A stretch of 64,000 nucleotides of DNA from positions 139,666,148 to 139,730,147 of the forward strand of contig CM071598.1 of the NCBI GenBank assembly GCA_036435485.1, in the 5' to 3' direction. The notes under the pieces are model-generated. The model made no database searches and was not told the DNA's origin. It saw only the letters and a program-made list of their open reading frames with translations. How positions within the stretch are numbered: position 1 is the stretch's first letter; each line of letters starts with the position of its first letter. The translations under genes were made by a program, and so were the position numbers. Source of the DNA: Saposhnikovia divaricata. Lineage: Eukaryota > Streptophyta > Magnoliopsida > Apiales > Apiaceae. Of the stretch, positions 45,780 through 57,900 are shown one piece after another.

Positions 45780-46540
45780 ATCGAAGAAGATAAACCTTAT
45801 CGAGGTTATTCTAAGTATGGAATAAATATTCAGAGAATATTTATTGAATTAAAATATTTTACAGAATATTTAGGAATATGAAAGAATATCTTTAATCAGA
45901 GTATTTCCCAAATAATTCTTGAAGAAATATCGAGAGAATATTTATTGCATAATTAAATATTCAAATGAATATTAAAAATAATATTCATTAATTAATAAGA
46001 CCTGAAAGGAAAGGAATATTTAAAATATTTAAAATAATATTCGATGATTAAATAGAACCCTGGATGAATATTCAAAATAATATTCATAATTAATTAGGAA
46101 TTTAAATGAATATTGAAAAAGTAATATTCATTTAATGAATAATATTCTAAATGAATATTAAGTAATATTCATTTAGTAATCCAAGCTTTAAAGGAATATT
46201 CGAGATAAGACTCGATTAATAAATCAACCTTCAGATGAACATTAAAATAATATTCGTCAGGTAATTACTATCTTAAATGAATATTCAAAAGTAATATTCA
46301 TTTAATGAATAATATTCTAAATGAATATCCAAATAATATTCATTTAGTAGTCCAACCTTTAGAAGAATATTCGAAATAATAATCGATAAATAATTCGACT
46401 CTGAATGAATATTAAAAATATTATTCGTCGAATAGTTACGTTCAAATAATTATTTGAAGTAAGGATCGTTAAATAAATAATCTCGAACGAATATTCAAAT
46501 AATATTCGTCGCCCGAATAATGGAAAATATTTACTTAAAT
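45780..46540. repeat. AATATTC-motif block in G 3' LTR
   Basis: A degenerate array of AAATGAATATTNAAATAATATTCATTT-like palindromic units, broken into pieces of variable spacing. The copy in the other LTR is at about 56240-57000. It is longer than the related block in element F. Confidence 0.75.
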
Positions 46541-48912
46541 ATTTTCCTCCGAGGTAATCTCGATATGTCAAGAAATATTGACTCCCGGTCTATATTTGAT
46601 GAATAAGATGTATACGCCCTTCTATGAGGGTCTTACAATAACCGGCTTATAATTGATACGTTAGCTATCTAATTTATAAGCCGATAAACAATCAGGGAAC
46701 AAGCATAACGATATAACTGGAAAGTAGGCATGCATGCTATCGCATATGTATAACGGAAAACATATATATATTCAATCACAACAACAGCCTAAAAGAAGGG
46801 AATTGAAACTTGCCTGGTAGTCGAGTACGATAAGGGGTAGTGGTAGCGGGTCCCGGGTCAGCTTGGTGATCTATAAATATCCAAGGCATTCGGGATTAAT
46901 CACTTAACATCTTAAAAGTTAAGTTATACTTAAATCGAAACACGTTCTCGAGTTATCTCGTTATACCCCTTTTAGTGGATTCCTTTTATCATCGATCCGA
47001 CCCGACATTCGTTCGTTAATACGACATGTCATTGTACTTACACTTGGGACATACTTAAGTCATACAAGTTCTAAAGTCGATCGTTACGAATCAATATTAT
47101 GCTCCGAGTTTTATCACCCGTTTTCTAAGTGTTTTACCGAAGTTATAATCAAGCGGGTTTTTAGGGGTTCGATCGCGATTAACTTTGATTCGAACATTTT
47201 TATAAAATCGGAAAACGATCTGTTTCACATGAGGTTTTCTCTCACACCTTCCTTTTTACCTCTAGTATTTAATTACCAAGATTCGCCACTGACTTACGTA
47301 ATTTACGAGGGTTCAATTTTAATAACGAACTCGTACTTACGGTTTCGAACGTCTTTTAGTGAATCAGCCATAATTCCTAAACCGTAAGTCCGTTTCACAT
47401 GATCTTTATATCAAAAAGAAGCTTATAACATGATCTATCTTGCCATGGCAGAACATGATACTGGACAGTGACTTATGGCTACTGTCAAACACAGTTTCTT
47501 AAGGTTAACAAAAATCGGGCATTACGACGACTATAAATCGGACGTTCCATAAATCGTAATCAACAACCCAAGCCACACCGGGCATACCAATCATCTTACA
47601 TTCATAATACTAATCTCATAAGTCCAGGAACATCATATTATATCATCATATTCATCACATCTCTTAAATCAAACAAACTAACTACATAATCATGTAAACA
47701 TGCTTATAACAACATTATCACCAAAACTTATCCAAAACTCCATTAAAACTCAAATCAAAGACTAGGGTTCTTGAAGTTTATACCTTCCTTGGAGTATGTT
47801 CTAGCCTCACTAAGCTTTGTATGATCCTTGAGTGGCCTTAAGCTAGCTAAATCAACCATAAAAATCAAAGAAAAACAAGATTAGTTCTTGAAGAACACTA
47901 TTCACCCTGCTTGTAAATGATTTATTTGAAAATGGAAACAAAGGAGTTTGGACTTGAAATTTCTAGGAGATTAGTTTCTTGAAATATTGAACTCACCTTA
48001 AAAATTACAAGATCAAATGATGGTTGGAAGAGGGTTTTTGATTCTTGAATTTTAAGAAAAGCCGAATGGCTTCTTGGAAGAGAAAGAATTGCTTGGTTGA
48101 TTTGTTTTGATAATAATGCAATAAAGTGACTTTGCTTAGATAATATCTCATCCTAAAGCCACTTTAATAAAGTGATGATGCAAGGGGTGATGTCTTTGGA
48201 TGAGTATGTGTTGTTGTTTAAGTGGTGGAATGGTAAAGAGATGCTAAGTACTAGTTGATTTTTCTAATGGTGCTAGTTAGTAATGCAACTAGCTTGGTTC
48301 CATTGATCTTATCTAGCATAAAGTGATTATGTCACCTTCCACTATCTCATCACACCTCTTAGTCCTCTGCTTGTTTCTTTGTCCGTTTGTTGCTCAATTC
48401 ATTGATCGTTCGGACGAATAACTAAGTAGTTTCACCTCTAGGGTTTACCGGGAAATTTCTCGATATTCATAATACCTTCCCCAATCCTTAATATAATCCT
48501 CGTGATGACCATGTAGGATATTTAATCTCGATACGAACTTAATCCGTAATCTAGGATTCGTTCGCTTTATTGATTAATCTCGTTATAACGTTTTAGCGGT
48601 TTCTAGAACGCTTGTTTCACTGCCTCAGTGGTTTCTTACCTTCATTCTTAAATCAAATATAATAACATCCCAAAATATCAAATCCTCAAAGTTAATATCT
48701 CGATTCTTGGATTATAATAATATTTAATCCACTGTCCGGTCAAATATTATACCGAAAAAGAATTTGGAATTTCTGAATTCCGATCGTCTCTGCATTCACT
48801 TATTTCCTCCGCGTATTAATAATATGACTTCGAAACATCCATATCACGTCCCGTACATAGGGTGGCGTGAAAAGTTTTCCAACTTACAAAATCACTATTC
48901 ATCCACCAAATT

Positions 48913-49045
48913 ACTATGCACGTACAGGAAACACTATGCACGTACGGGAAACACTATGCACGTACGGGAAATACTATGCATGTATGGGAAACACTATGCA
49001 CGTACGGGAAACACTATGCACGTATGGGAAACACTATGCACGTAC
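48913..49045 (+). repeat. 20-bp minisatellite in G 3' LTR
   Basis: The unit ACTATGCACGTACGGGAAAC is repeated about 6.6 times with a few C/T changes. It lies about 260 bp from the LTR terminus, on the U3-start side of the element's minus strand. The equivalent array in the other LTR is at 59378-59510, with the same copy number. Confidence 0.95.
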
Positions 49046-49308
49046 TCATTTCCCTTCAAGGATCCATTAGCTCCTTCCTGGATGGTAGATTATTCTTATC
49101 TAGGTCCTCAACCATCGAATTACTCTATTCTGACAATATACCAATGCATCAGGATCATTGTCCAAAGCAATATCCATTCATTACAATCATTGTTCTTTGA
49201 AACCACCATTCATTAGAGCTGGTGACCTTGTTGTCGGAATCATTGTTCCTCATTTTAACATTACTTAATAAAAAGTTTTAATTATATCCAAAATTTGGGG
49301 TTCTTACA

Positions 49309-49321
49309 GTCTCCCCTCCTT
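49309..49321 (-). other. Polypurine tract of element G
   Basis: AAGGAGGGGAGAC on the minus strand, identical to the tract of element F. It is intact, although the coding region beside it is not. Confidence 0.85.
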
Positions 49322-52300
49322 AAAAGGATTCCGTCCCGGAATCAGGTAAGAAGCAAAGAGTCGTTTGCCTGTCGTTCACTTTTTAGCTTCCCGGTCAATT
49401 CTTAGTCATTCTACCCTTCCTCAGCACATCTTCTAGTGCTACAATCCATACTGTATCCTTTTTCCATCAACGTTGCTACTTTTCGTACAACTCACTATCC
49501 GGGTTATACTCTTACTCAGTCTTATCCTTATTGATACCTGCAGTAACATTGGTATCACTATCACCCTACGAATTCGGAGGTAACCTCGCTCGTACTGTGC
49601 ATTTCCTGATCGCTTTAATCTTCGCAATCTCGATCAATATAGAGAAGTGGAAAGATTTATTGAGAGATCACTATGATCAATTGAACATTTGTTATATTGC
49701 ATAGTTAGTACAGAAGGGGGCCAGCCTTTAGTACTTGACAAGCAATTAAACAAGTTATGGTATTCCACTTAGACTTCTATCACATAGACAGATAGTCACG
49801 TAGCAGTACCTCCCCTCCTAAAAGGGTTGTTCTTCTCAATTCATAAAGAAGATGAATAAGAGAGAAGAAGAGAAAAGAGTTCTAAAGGATTATAGAAGGC
49901 TTTCATGATTGTAGAATATCATACTCAGAATTTACCTCTGAACTATAGAGGTTTATCAAAGAAGAAATTAATCATAATTATATCCAATACTATTTGATCG
50001 CAATCTCACGTGTCAACATATCTTGCTGCTTTGTCCATTATTCTATGGACAAATACTCTTGTTCAATCTTAGCGATACTCACATTCGGGAAATCCTTCAA
50101 CCTTTCAGGTTAAATCTTAGATTTCTCACTTGACATCATTATTACTGACATCCCATATCATGTTACTAGCTTTTTCATAACTATAATGTTGACACTATCA
50201 GGTTGTCATCCTGAGAATTCATTAGAAAACCCATTCATAACATTCCTTGCTTCTCATTCCATAGTTGCTTTCCCAGCCTTTTCTTTATCAATCACATCCT
50301 TCTTATTATCTGATTCTTACTCATTTCTATTATTTACTTTCACCTTCACCTCTTTATTGAGACACCTTTTTGCACTTGGTACCCCCTTATCGGTATTCCG
50401 TCACATTTATTCTATAATCATCACGTTATTCCAATTTAAACTTTCCGAAATTAATCTGGCCCGATCCCTTTTTCTTAGATTCATATAATCTACTTCTGCC
50501 AACCTTGTTTCTCATCACTTGTTCTTTTCTAACCGTGGTTTTCCACAGGTTGTCTTTCGTAAGTCAGACCAGGTCGTATATCTACCGGCTCATGCTCTTA
50601 TCATCTATCGAGCATCTGCATTTTACTAGCGTAGCCTGGCCACATGAAAACCCGTTATGACCGTGCTATAAGTTTTGGGGGTAAGGCTGGCTCGAATACC
50701 GCCGTCCGAACACTTTTAAACTCTCAGGTGGCCCAATAAGTCTCGGGCTCAACCACCCTTCCCTCCAAGTCTCATTAATTCTTTCCATGGGAATATCTTT
50801 AACATCATGAATTACCAACCTCATATTCTCTATCTTGTTTGCGCAGAAGTACACTAACATAAACTTGTTTGTCATTCATCAACATGCCATTTAGTTAATC
50901 AATGGCAGCACTTTCTTTATCTTTACATTGTCATCTACTTTCTTAGAAGAATCACCATCGCTTGTTGTTTACGTAGTGCATTAATAGCTAATCCTACGGG
51001 TTTCAAATCCTTTAGGTAGACAAAGTAATCACTATTTCTTATCCATAAGGAACACTTCCTGAACTTGATGTAGATATTACATGAAGTAGATACAATTGCA
51101 GAGGAGTTTCAAGCATCGCAGCTATGTCAGGTTGATGAAACTATCACTCATGCAGCTTCCATAAAAGACTGGAAACTTAACGGTTTACTTCGTTAATTTT
51201 GTATCATGGTCCTGGTCTGCCTCAAAACGGGACCTTCTAAGGTACGTAATATGCTTAAGACTCCATCAGGAATCGAATCTTTACTTAAACTATTATTACC
51301 TTCGATTCTTGCACAATCATCAAAAGGAATGTAACTTCCTCCACTCCAATATGACCTTCAAGGTCTTTCCAAATATCATTTTGTTTCTTCGGTATTAACA
51401 TTTGTAATTATTCCTTTATACTTAGACTGTCGGCCACCTCATTGGCCTTTCCTGATAATAATAATTTCTGGTAATCCTTGTTCTCTGGATATATTCCAAT
51501 TCAAACATTTCTACCTCATTCCCATCATTGTTGGGTGAAAGCATTCTCCCTTAAGCTCTGCTGATGGAGAAAAAATATATTTATCAGTCTTTCTCCATAA
51601 GTCATTGCTTCCACCTACCCGTGGGAACTTTATCACGTTTATTCCCAATCCTACTTAGGATACTTCTTTTCTTAGTTCTTTCCTTATCTTAGGATAATCT
51701 CAACCTTTATAGGTTCAATCCATACTTCCTCAGGGTTTCATACATGCCTCATCTGGCATTATTGTTACTATGTCATACATTCCTTACCAAACTTCCATTT
51801 TGAAGTTCGGAATATTACCTTTTTCCTTGTAAGGTTTCATAGGACATCCTCATCCTTCCTCCTGTATTTTCTGGGTACAGAGTATATCAAAACGTCATTG
51901 ATCAATACTCTAGTAATTCTATCTATGTTCTTTCCAGAACTCTTTTTAATAATCCTTACCGGTCATTGTTGCCTTAGCAAGTCCAACTCATATCATCTGA
52001 AGTCATAATGTCGTTATTAGGGTTAATGCCACCCCTTGTGCATTCCCCAGGGTTTGTCTTAATTTATGGATATCCTATCCTTAATTCAACTGCCAAGGAA
52101 TTCTTGCATCTTATAATTGGCAATCAGATCATGTATCCTTAATAAAGGTCTCTTTTCAATCATTCTCATTTGATAATCGATCAGTGGCTTAATGCCACCC
52201 TCTTCTTTCTGATAGTTGTCAGCCTATTTGGCCTTCCAAAAGGCAACGTATGCCTATCTGCTCTCTTACAGAACTTGGTAATGGTAGCAAGGATGTTTTG

Positions 52301-54560
52301 GAAGATATTGGTCGAGTTCAACGTGAATCTCTTAGTACTTATCGTTCTTCTCAAATGTACTTGCCTTAGACAAAATTTCTACAGCATACTGATCCATCTC
52401 TGACCATTTCCATACTCTCTTCATAAACCTTCGTTGTTTACTTTCCTTAGTCATAATATATTCATGGTATTTATAATACCCTAACATCAAACATCTCAAG
52501 TCATTATACTTCTATTTTTACTCGTAATCTTGGATAATCATATATACATGAATCACTTTAGTACGGGTGACCCTATACAAAAAAATCTAGAAAATTCCCA
52601 ATCAAAACATGGGTTGCAAAGGGTTCAATAGAAGATTCCTACGATCTCATTAATGTTTCCTTTATATCAGAAGCCCTTGCAGTCGGCGCTTTCTTAGAAG
52701 CAACCCTGCTTTGTCCTTTCATTGCTGGTCTAGTCACTTTATAATCTTTTGTGACTTGGCCTCAACTGGCCACACTAAAATAAAATATATGATTTTAGGG
52801 GTTTGGCTAATCGTATTACTTTTCTAGCAATTGCCGGCATAGTGCCATTTTCTTTGATACCTTTCTACCTTTCCAAAACTTTACTTCATATAAGTCTTAA
52901 TCGACTACTCAGCGCCATCTCCAGTCACCTTTCCTCTACTTTTATCTCTTCAACTATTCTTATCAATCCCACGTGCCACGCAAGCTTACCATTCCTGGCA
53001 TAACAGCCTTTTCACTTAAGTCAATCCCGGAGTTTCTCAGTCCGGCGGGTTTCTTACTTAAATTTCCTGTTTTCGTCCAATCTCACTTCATCATTTTATC
53101 TCTACCATCGATTGTAATATTCAGGGTCCGTCTACTAACCCATATGACAGCAACCTTACCAAATCCACAGGGTTCGCTCCAGTTTCCATTCCTTTCAATG
53201 ATGTTCTCTGATAATCAGAAAGACAAGGTTTGCCAAAATTGGTTGAAGTTCTTTCCAGAATCAGGGAAATTTTGGTCAATCTATCCACCTACTGGTAACA
53301 TTAAGGAGACCAGTTTAGAAACCTGAAGAATAATTCTATGAACCCCCAAGCAGGTAGAACCATAAGCAGTCATAATTAATAAAATAATCGTCATCAGGTT
53401 GGAAGTTTAACCACTGGAGAGGAACCAATTATATACATCCCTTAGAAGGGAATTAACAGTTTTAAACTGAAACTTGTCACAACGTCCTGATACCTATACG
53501 TCCTGATATTCAATATTACCAAATGTCATTCTACCTGACTACCAGTCTCAGAAGGAACATTACCGTCGGAGTTGGTTGTTCCACAAAAATTGGCACTACT
53601 AAGGCCATCCGAACCTGGTGAACCATGCTATCCGAATGCATCCGCAAGTACCTTGTCGTGCTGCGCAAGCACACATCCTAATCTTTTATGTGAAGCGTCG
53701 TTGGAAGCACAAAGTCTCCCTTTTTCATTAAACAATGCCAACTCTTGGGCATTACCGATTTCATCTTTTAGCTCCAGGAAGATTTTCTCACATTTTTCTC
53801 TTTAACTGCTGATCGTATTACTTGATCCGTTATAATTCCGCATCGTTGTAAACTTACGGTAACTACTATAATCCATTCAAAGAAAAGAAAGAATTTAATA
53901 TTCCTCTGAGTCACATGCATCTAACGTTTCTGGTTCATCATTTCACTGAGTTAAATTAACCCTATACTTAGTCTCTGACAATAGTCTCATTACGAGTTCA
54001 TCTTGACTCACTGGTCTTATCTTCTGGTAGGTTCTGAGATCATTGTCTTGCTTACTACTTCCTTATATAGCTTTATATAAAACAACTTCCCAATCATGCT
54101 ATCACTTCCCAATGTTTTCACTTTCTAACTGATTCATTCATAAAATGGACATTTTCCTGAATAAAACAACTTCATCAACCTCAATTTGGTTCCATAAATT
54201 ACAACTTATGACATCTGCCTTCTCATGGCGAATTATTACTGACAATATTCATACTTACTCATTTATCAAATGATATGGCACTTACTGCCTCTTCTCAACT
54301 ATTCCTAGGGACTCTGCTCCTCGCCTTATATCGATGCCTTTGATAATCATACATCCTTCTAGCACTCTTTTCGTTAATATGAAAGTCTCTAATGATTCTC
54401 ATCTATTCTTGTATAAGATCTCAAGTAATTCTTCCAATCCGTCTTACTTGCTGGTACTACCTTCAGTAGTCCAGCCACGAATCCAACATGAATCTTCAGT
54501 TCTCTTGCTAATAGCTTAGTTCTTTATGCCCACTTTTCGGAGCACTATACCTTAATCATC
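49322..54560 (-). pseudogene. Element G interior: scrambled gag-pol remnants
   Basis: No long frame survives. Short stretches match element F on the minus strand. At 50780-50666 there is an integrase C-terminus (LSPRLIGPPESLKVFG against LSPRYIGPFKILRRIG in F). At about 51425-51560 there is RNase H with the region of ADALSRK. At about 52180-52260 there is RT near the RELN segment. At about 53650-53800 there is a second RNase H/RT-junction-like piece (F 33080-33220), out of the order seen in F. The 52640-52790 part resembles the zinc-knuckle end of gag. The interior therefore appears rearranged as well as mutated. These matches are by eye. Confidence 0.6.
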
Positions 54561-54561
54561 T

Positions 54562-54770
54562 CAGTCTTTCTGGCTACAACCCTCATTCCTCGAGGGTAAG
54601 CTCCTTATCCTAACAGGATTTTCCTTATCTGCTGGAACCTCTTCCGGGTCTCCAGTAGGGTACTCTATTGAATTTACCCGCTGATCTTCAGCATATAATA
54701 AAGCATCATTGCGCAGCTGCTCGTATGCCTCAAGGTCTGTTGCCTTACTTGTCGATGCGATATCGAGCTA
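54562..54770 (-). pseudogene. Element G pre-gag ORF remnant
   Basis: The minus-strand frame SKATDLEAYEQLRNDALLYA then EDQRVNSIEYPTGDPEEVPA ends at a stop near 54562. Its start aligns with the pre-gag ORF of element F (DPEAFERQHDEAIQAAEDRV), with the same distance ordering from the PBS. No ATG is evident upstream. The function is unknown. Confidence 0.5.
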
Positions 54771-54923
54771 AGTTACTATCATGATACTTAATAGTTCCCA
54801 TAAGGGTTTTTATAGGTCATCACTACATTAAGTAGTCCGACTATGAACTTGGCAAGAGTTCTTATTATATTATTGAATTTATTATAATATAACGTCGCCT
54901 CATCTCTGGGGTTTATAACGTAC

Positions 54924-54935
54924 GCTCTGATACCA
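54924..54935 (-). other. Primer-binding site of element G
   Basis: TGGTATCAGAGC on the minus strand lies four bases after the 5' LTR. The following leader (GAACTTGGCAAGAGTTCTTA in + reading) is conserved with element F. Confidence 0.85.
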
Positions 54936-54939
54936 CTTC

Positions 54940-57900
54940 TGTAACACCCCCAGATCCGGGGTCCGGGATCCGGTGGTTACGGTTTCCAATTCTGTCCACA
55001 ACAATTGAACTTTCCTTAACATAAAATAAATTACGTCTCTATGACCCAACACCACAATATAAAACACACCCGTTATAGTCCCAGAGATGAAATCAGAGTA
55101 ACAATCAAATTTTTAATAATCACATTATGAGTTCTTACAATCCAAAAGAATTTCAATATAAATACATACTCTTTGCCATCCATTTACATAAGTCATACTG
55201 GACCATATTCTTGGTACTGAAAGAATAAATATATCCTACCAATAGCTTCTTCTTCAGCTCTGGTAGTCTCATCGTCCTCGCCCGCGTCGAGTGCGCCTTG
55301 TGCGAGTCATCTGGTCTAGCTGTTGTTGTGATATAATAATAAAGCAAGGGTGAGCAATAGCCCACCAACAATAATATATAATTGAACGATAATATATAAC
55401 AGTTCAAAAGTATCTTTTAAACCATATGCCATGCATTTACGGAAATGATGCCAGTATAATATGAACGATGAAGTTACAAGGTAACTTAAAGTATTTGTTT
55501 GTAGAAATATCTGCTACATCAAAAGTAAGCGTGATATTCTCATTGTCATTAAAAAGAGGAACTTGCATGAAAAGATTGCAATTCCAGTTATGAACACTTT
55601 TCCAGCTCTGCCAACAGTAATCATGTTGCAAGAAATAAATAAGTTTGGATGATGAACCAATGATGGAGTATTCACCGCGCCCGCTGTTCCAATCTTGATG
55701 ATCAGTCGAGATCGTACAGCTCAATTTAGATTTACTACCGGTAGAAGGAAGAACTGACGGCTTTACTTGTCTACCGCCTTACTAGCTCTCCCCGGCCAAC
55801 GGTTGGGCCAAAGGGGATGGACCGGCGCTACTCGGCCTCTTACACGACTCCTAGTTCAAATATAATTCATGACTCTAAATGTAACGTTCGTCCCCCTTTC
55901 CCCAAGTATAATACTTGTTGATAAGACTCCACAAAGTAGTCGTATCTAGTTGGGAAGGAAAATTTCACCAATAACTTCCAAGCTATTGCTTGGTAACGAA
56001 TATTAACTTGTTCGAACAATCTTACCCTTCAAAAGATGAGAAGGTACACAATGACTTAATAAGCCAATAGCACCCGAGTTGCGAGTGAAGAGAATACTTT
56101 ATTGACCGGGAAGTCGACCAGATAAATAACATTTTCCAAGTAAGGTTCCCTTATTATTAGGGAGATAGACTCAAAGAAGAATGATGTCTGAGAACCTTTC
56201 TTGATATAAGATTAATAATAATATGACTCCGAAATATTTTTCCGTAATAATCGAAGAAGATAAACCTTATCGAGGTTATTCTAAGTATGGAATAAATATT
56301 CAGAGAATATTTATTGAATTAAAATATTTTACAGAATATTTAGGAATATGAAAGAATATCTTTAATCAGAGTATTTCCCAAATAATCCTTGAAGAAATAT
56401 CGAGAGAATATTTATTGCATAATTAAATATTCAAATGAATATTCAAAATAATATTCATTAATTAATAAGACTTTAAAGGAATATTTAAAATATTTAAAAT
56501 AATATTCGATGATTAAATAGAACCCTGGATGAATATTCAAAATAATATTCATAATTAATTAGGAATTTAAATGAATATTGAAAAAGTAATATTCATTTAA
56601 TGAATAATATTCTAAATGAATATCAAGTAATATTCATTTAGTAATCCAAGCTTTAAAGGAATATTCGAGATAAGACTCAATAAATAAATCAAGCTTCAGA
56701 TGAACATTAAAATAATATTCGTCAGGTAATTACTATCTTAAATGAATATTAAAAAGTAATATTCATTTAATGAATAATATTCTAAATGAATATCCAAATA
56801 ATATTCATTTAGTAGTCCAACCTTTAGAAGAATATTCGAAATAATAATCGATAAATAATTCGACTCTGAATGAATATTAAAAATATTATTCGTCGAATAG
56901 TTACGTTCAAATAATTATTTGAAGTAAGGATCGTTAAATAAATAATCTCGAACGAATATTCAAATAATATTCATCGCCCGAATAATGGAAAATATTTACT
57001 TAAATATTTTCCTCCGAGGTAATCTCGATATGTCAAGAAATATTGACTCCCGGTCTATATTTGATGAATAAGATGTATACGCCCTTCTATGAGGGTCTTA
57101 CAATAACCAACTTATAATTAATACGTTAGCTATCTAATTTATAAGCCAATAAACAATCAGGGAACAAGCATAACGATATAACTGGAAAGTAGGCATGCAT
57201 GCTATGGCATATGTATAACGGAAAACATATATATATTCAATCACAACAATAGCCTAAAAGAAGGGAATTGAAACTTGCCTGGTAGTCGAGTACGATAAGG
57301 GGTAGTGGTAGCGGGTCCCGGGTCAGCTTGGTGATCTATAAATAGCCAAGGCATTCGGGATTAATCACTTAACATCTTAAAAGTTAAGTTATACTTAAAT
57401 CGAAACACGTTCTCGAGTTATCTCGTTATACCCCTTTTAGTGGATTCCTTTTATCATCGATCCGACCCGACATTCGTTCGTTAATACGACATGTCATTGT
57501 ACTTACACTTGGGACATACTGAAGTCATACAAGTTCTAAAGTCGATCATTACGAATCAATATTATGCTACGAGTTTTATCGCCCGTTTTCTAAGTGTTTT
57601 ACCGAAGTTATAATCAACCGGGTTTTTAGGGGTTCGATCGCGATTAACTTTGATTCGAACATTTTTATAAAATCGGAAAACGATCCATTTCACATGAGGT
57701 TTTCTTTCACACCTTCCTTTTTACCTCTAGTATTTAATTACCAAGATTCGCCACTGACTTACGTATTTTACGAGGGTTCAATTTTAATAACGAACTCGTA
57801 CTTACGGTTTCGAACGTCTTTTAGTGAATCGGCCATAATTCCTAAACCGTAAGTCCGTTTCACATGATCTTTATATCAAAACGAAGCTTATAACATGATC

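Larger units (their letters stand above)
44470..49308 (-). repeat. 3' LTR of element G
   Basis: 4,839 bp, almost identical to 54940-59773. It contains an AATATTC-rich block (about 45780-46540) and a 20-bp minisatellite (48913-49045). Confidence 0.95.

Noticed and set aside
48913..49045. Regular short repeats resembling a CRISPR array
   Set aside because: Units are contiguous 20-mers without spacers and lie inside a plant LTR; this is a minisatellite.
48764..49216. 150-codon + strand frame with Cys-Thr-Tyr repeats
   Set aside because: It is a translation of the 20-bp minisatellite in the G LTR; the repeat length is not a multiple of three, so all frames look repetitive.
53572..53805. + strand frames in the interior of element G
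   Set aside because: They are antisense to decayed RNase H/RT sequence of the element and have no coherent protein features.
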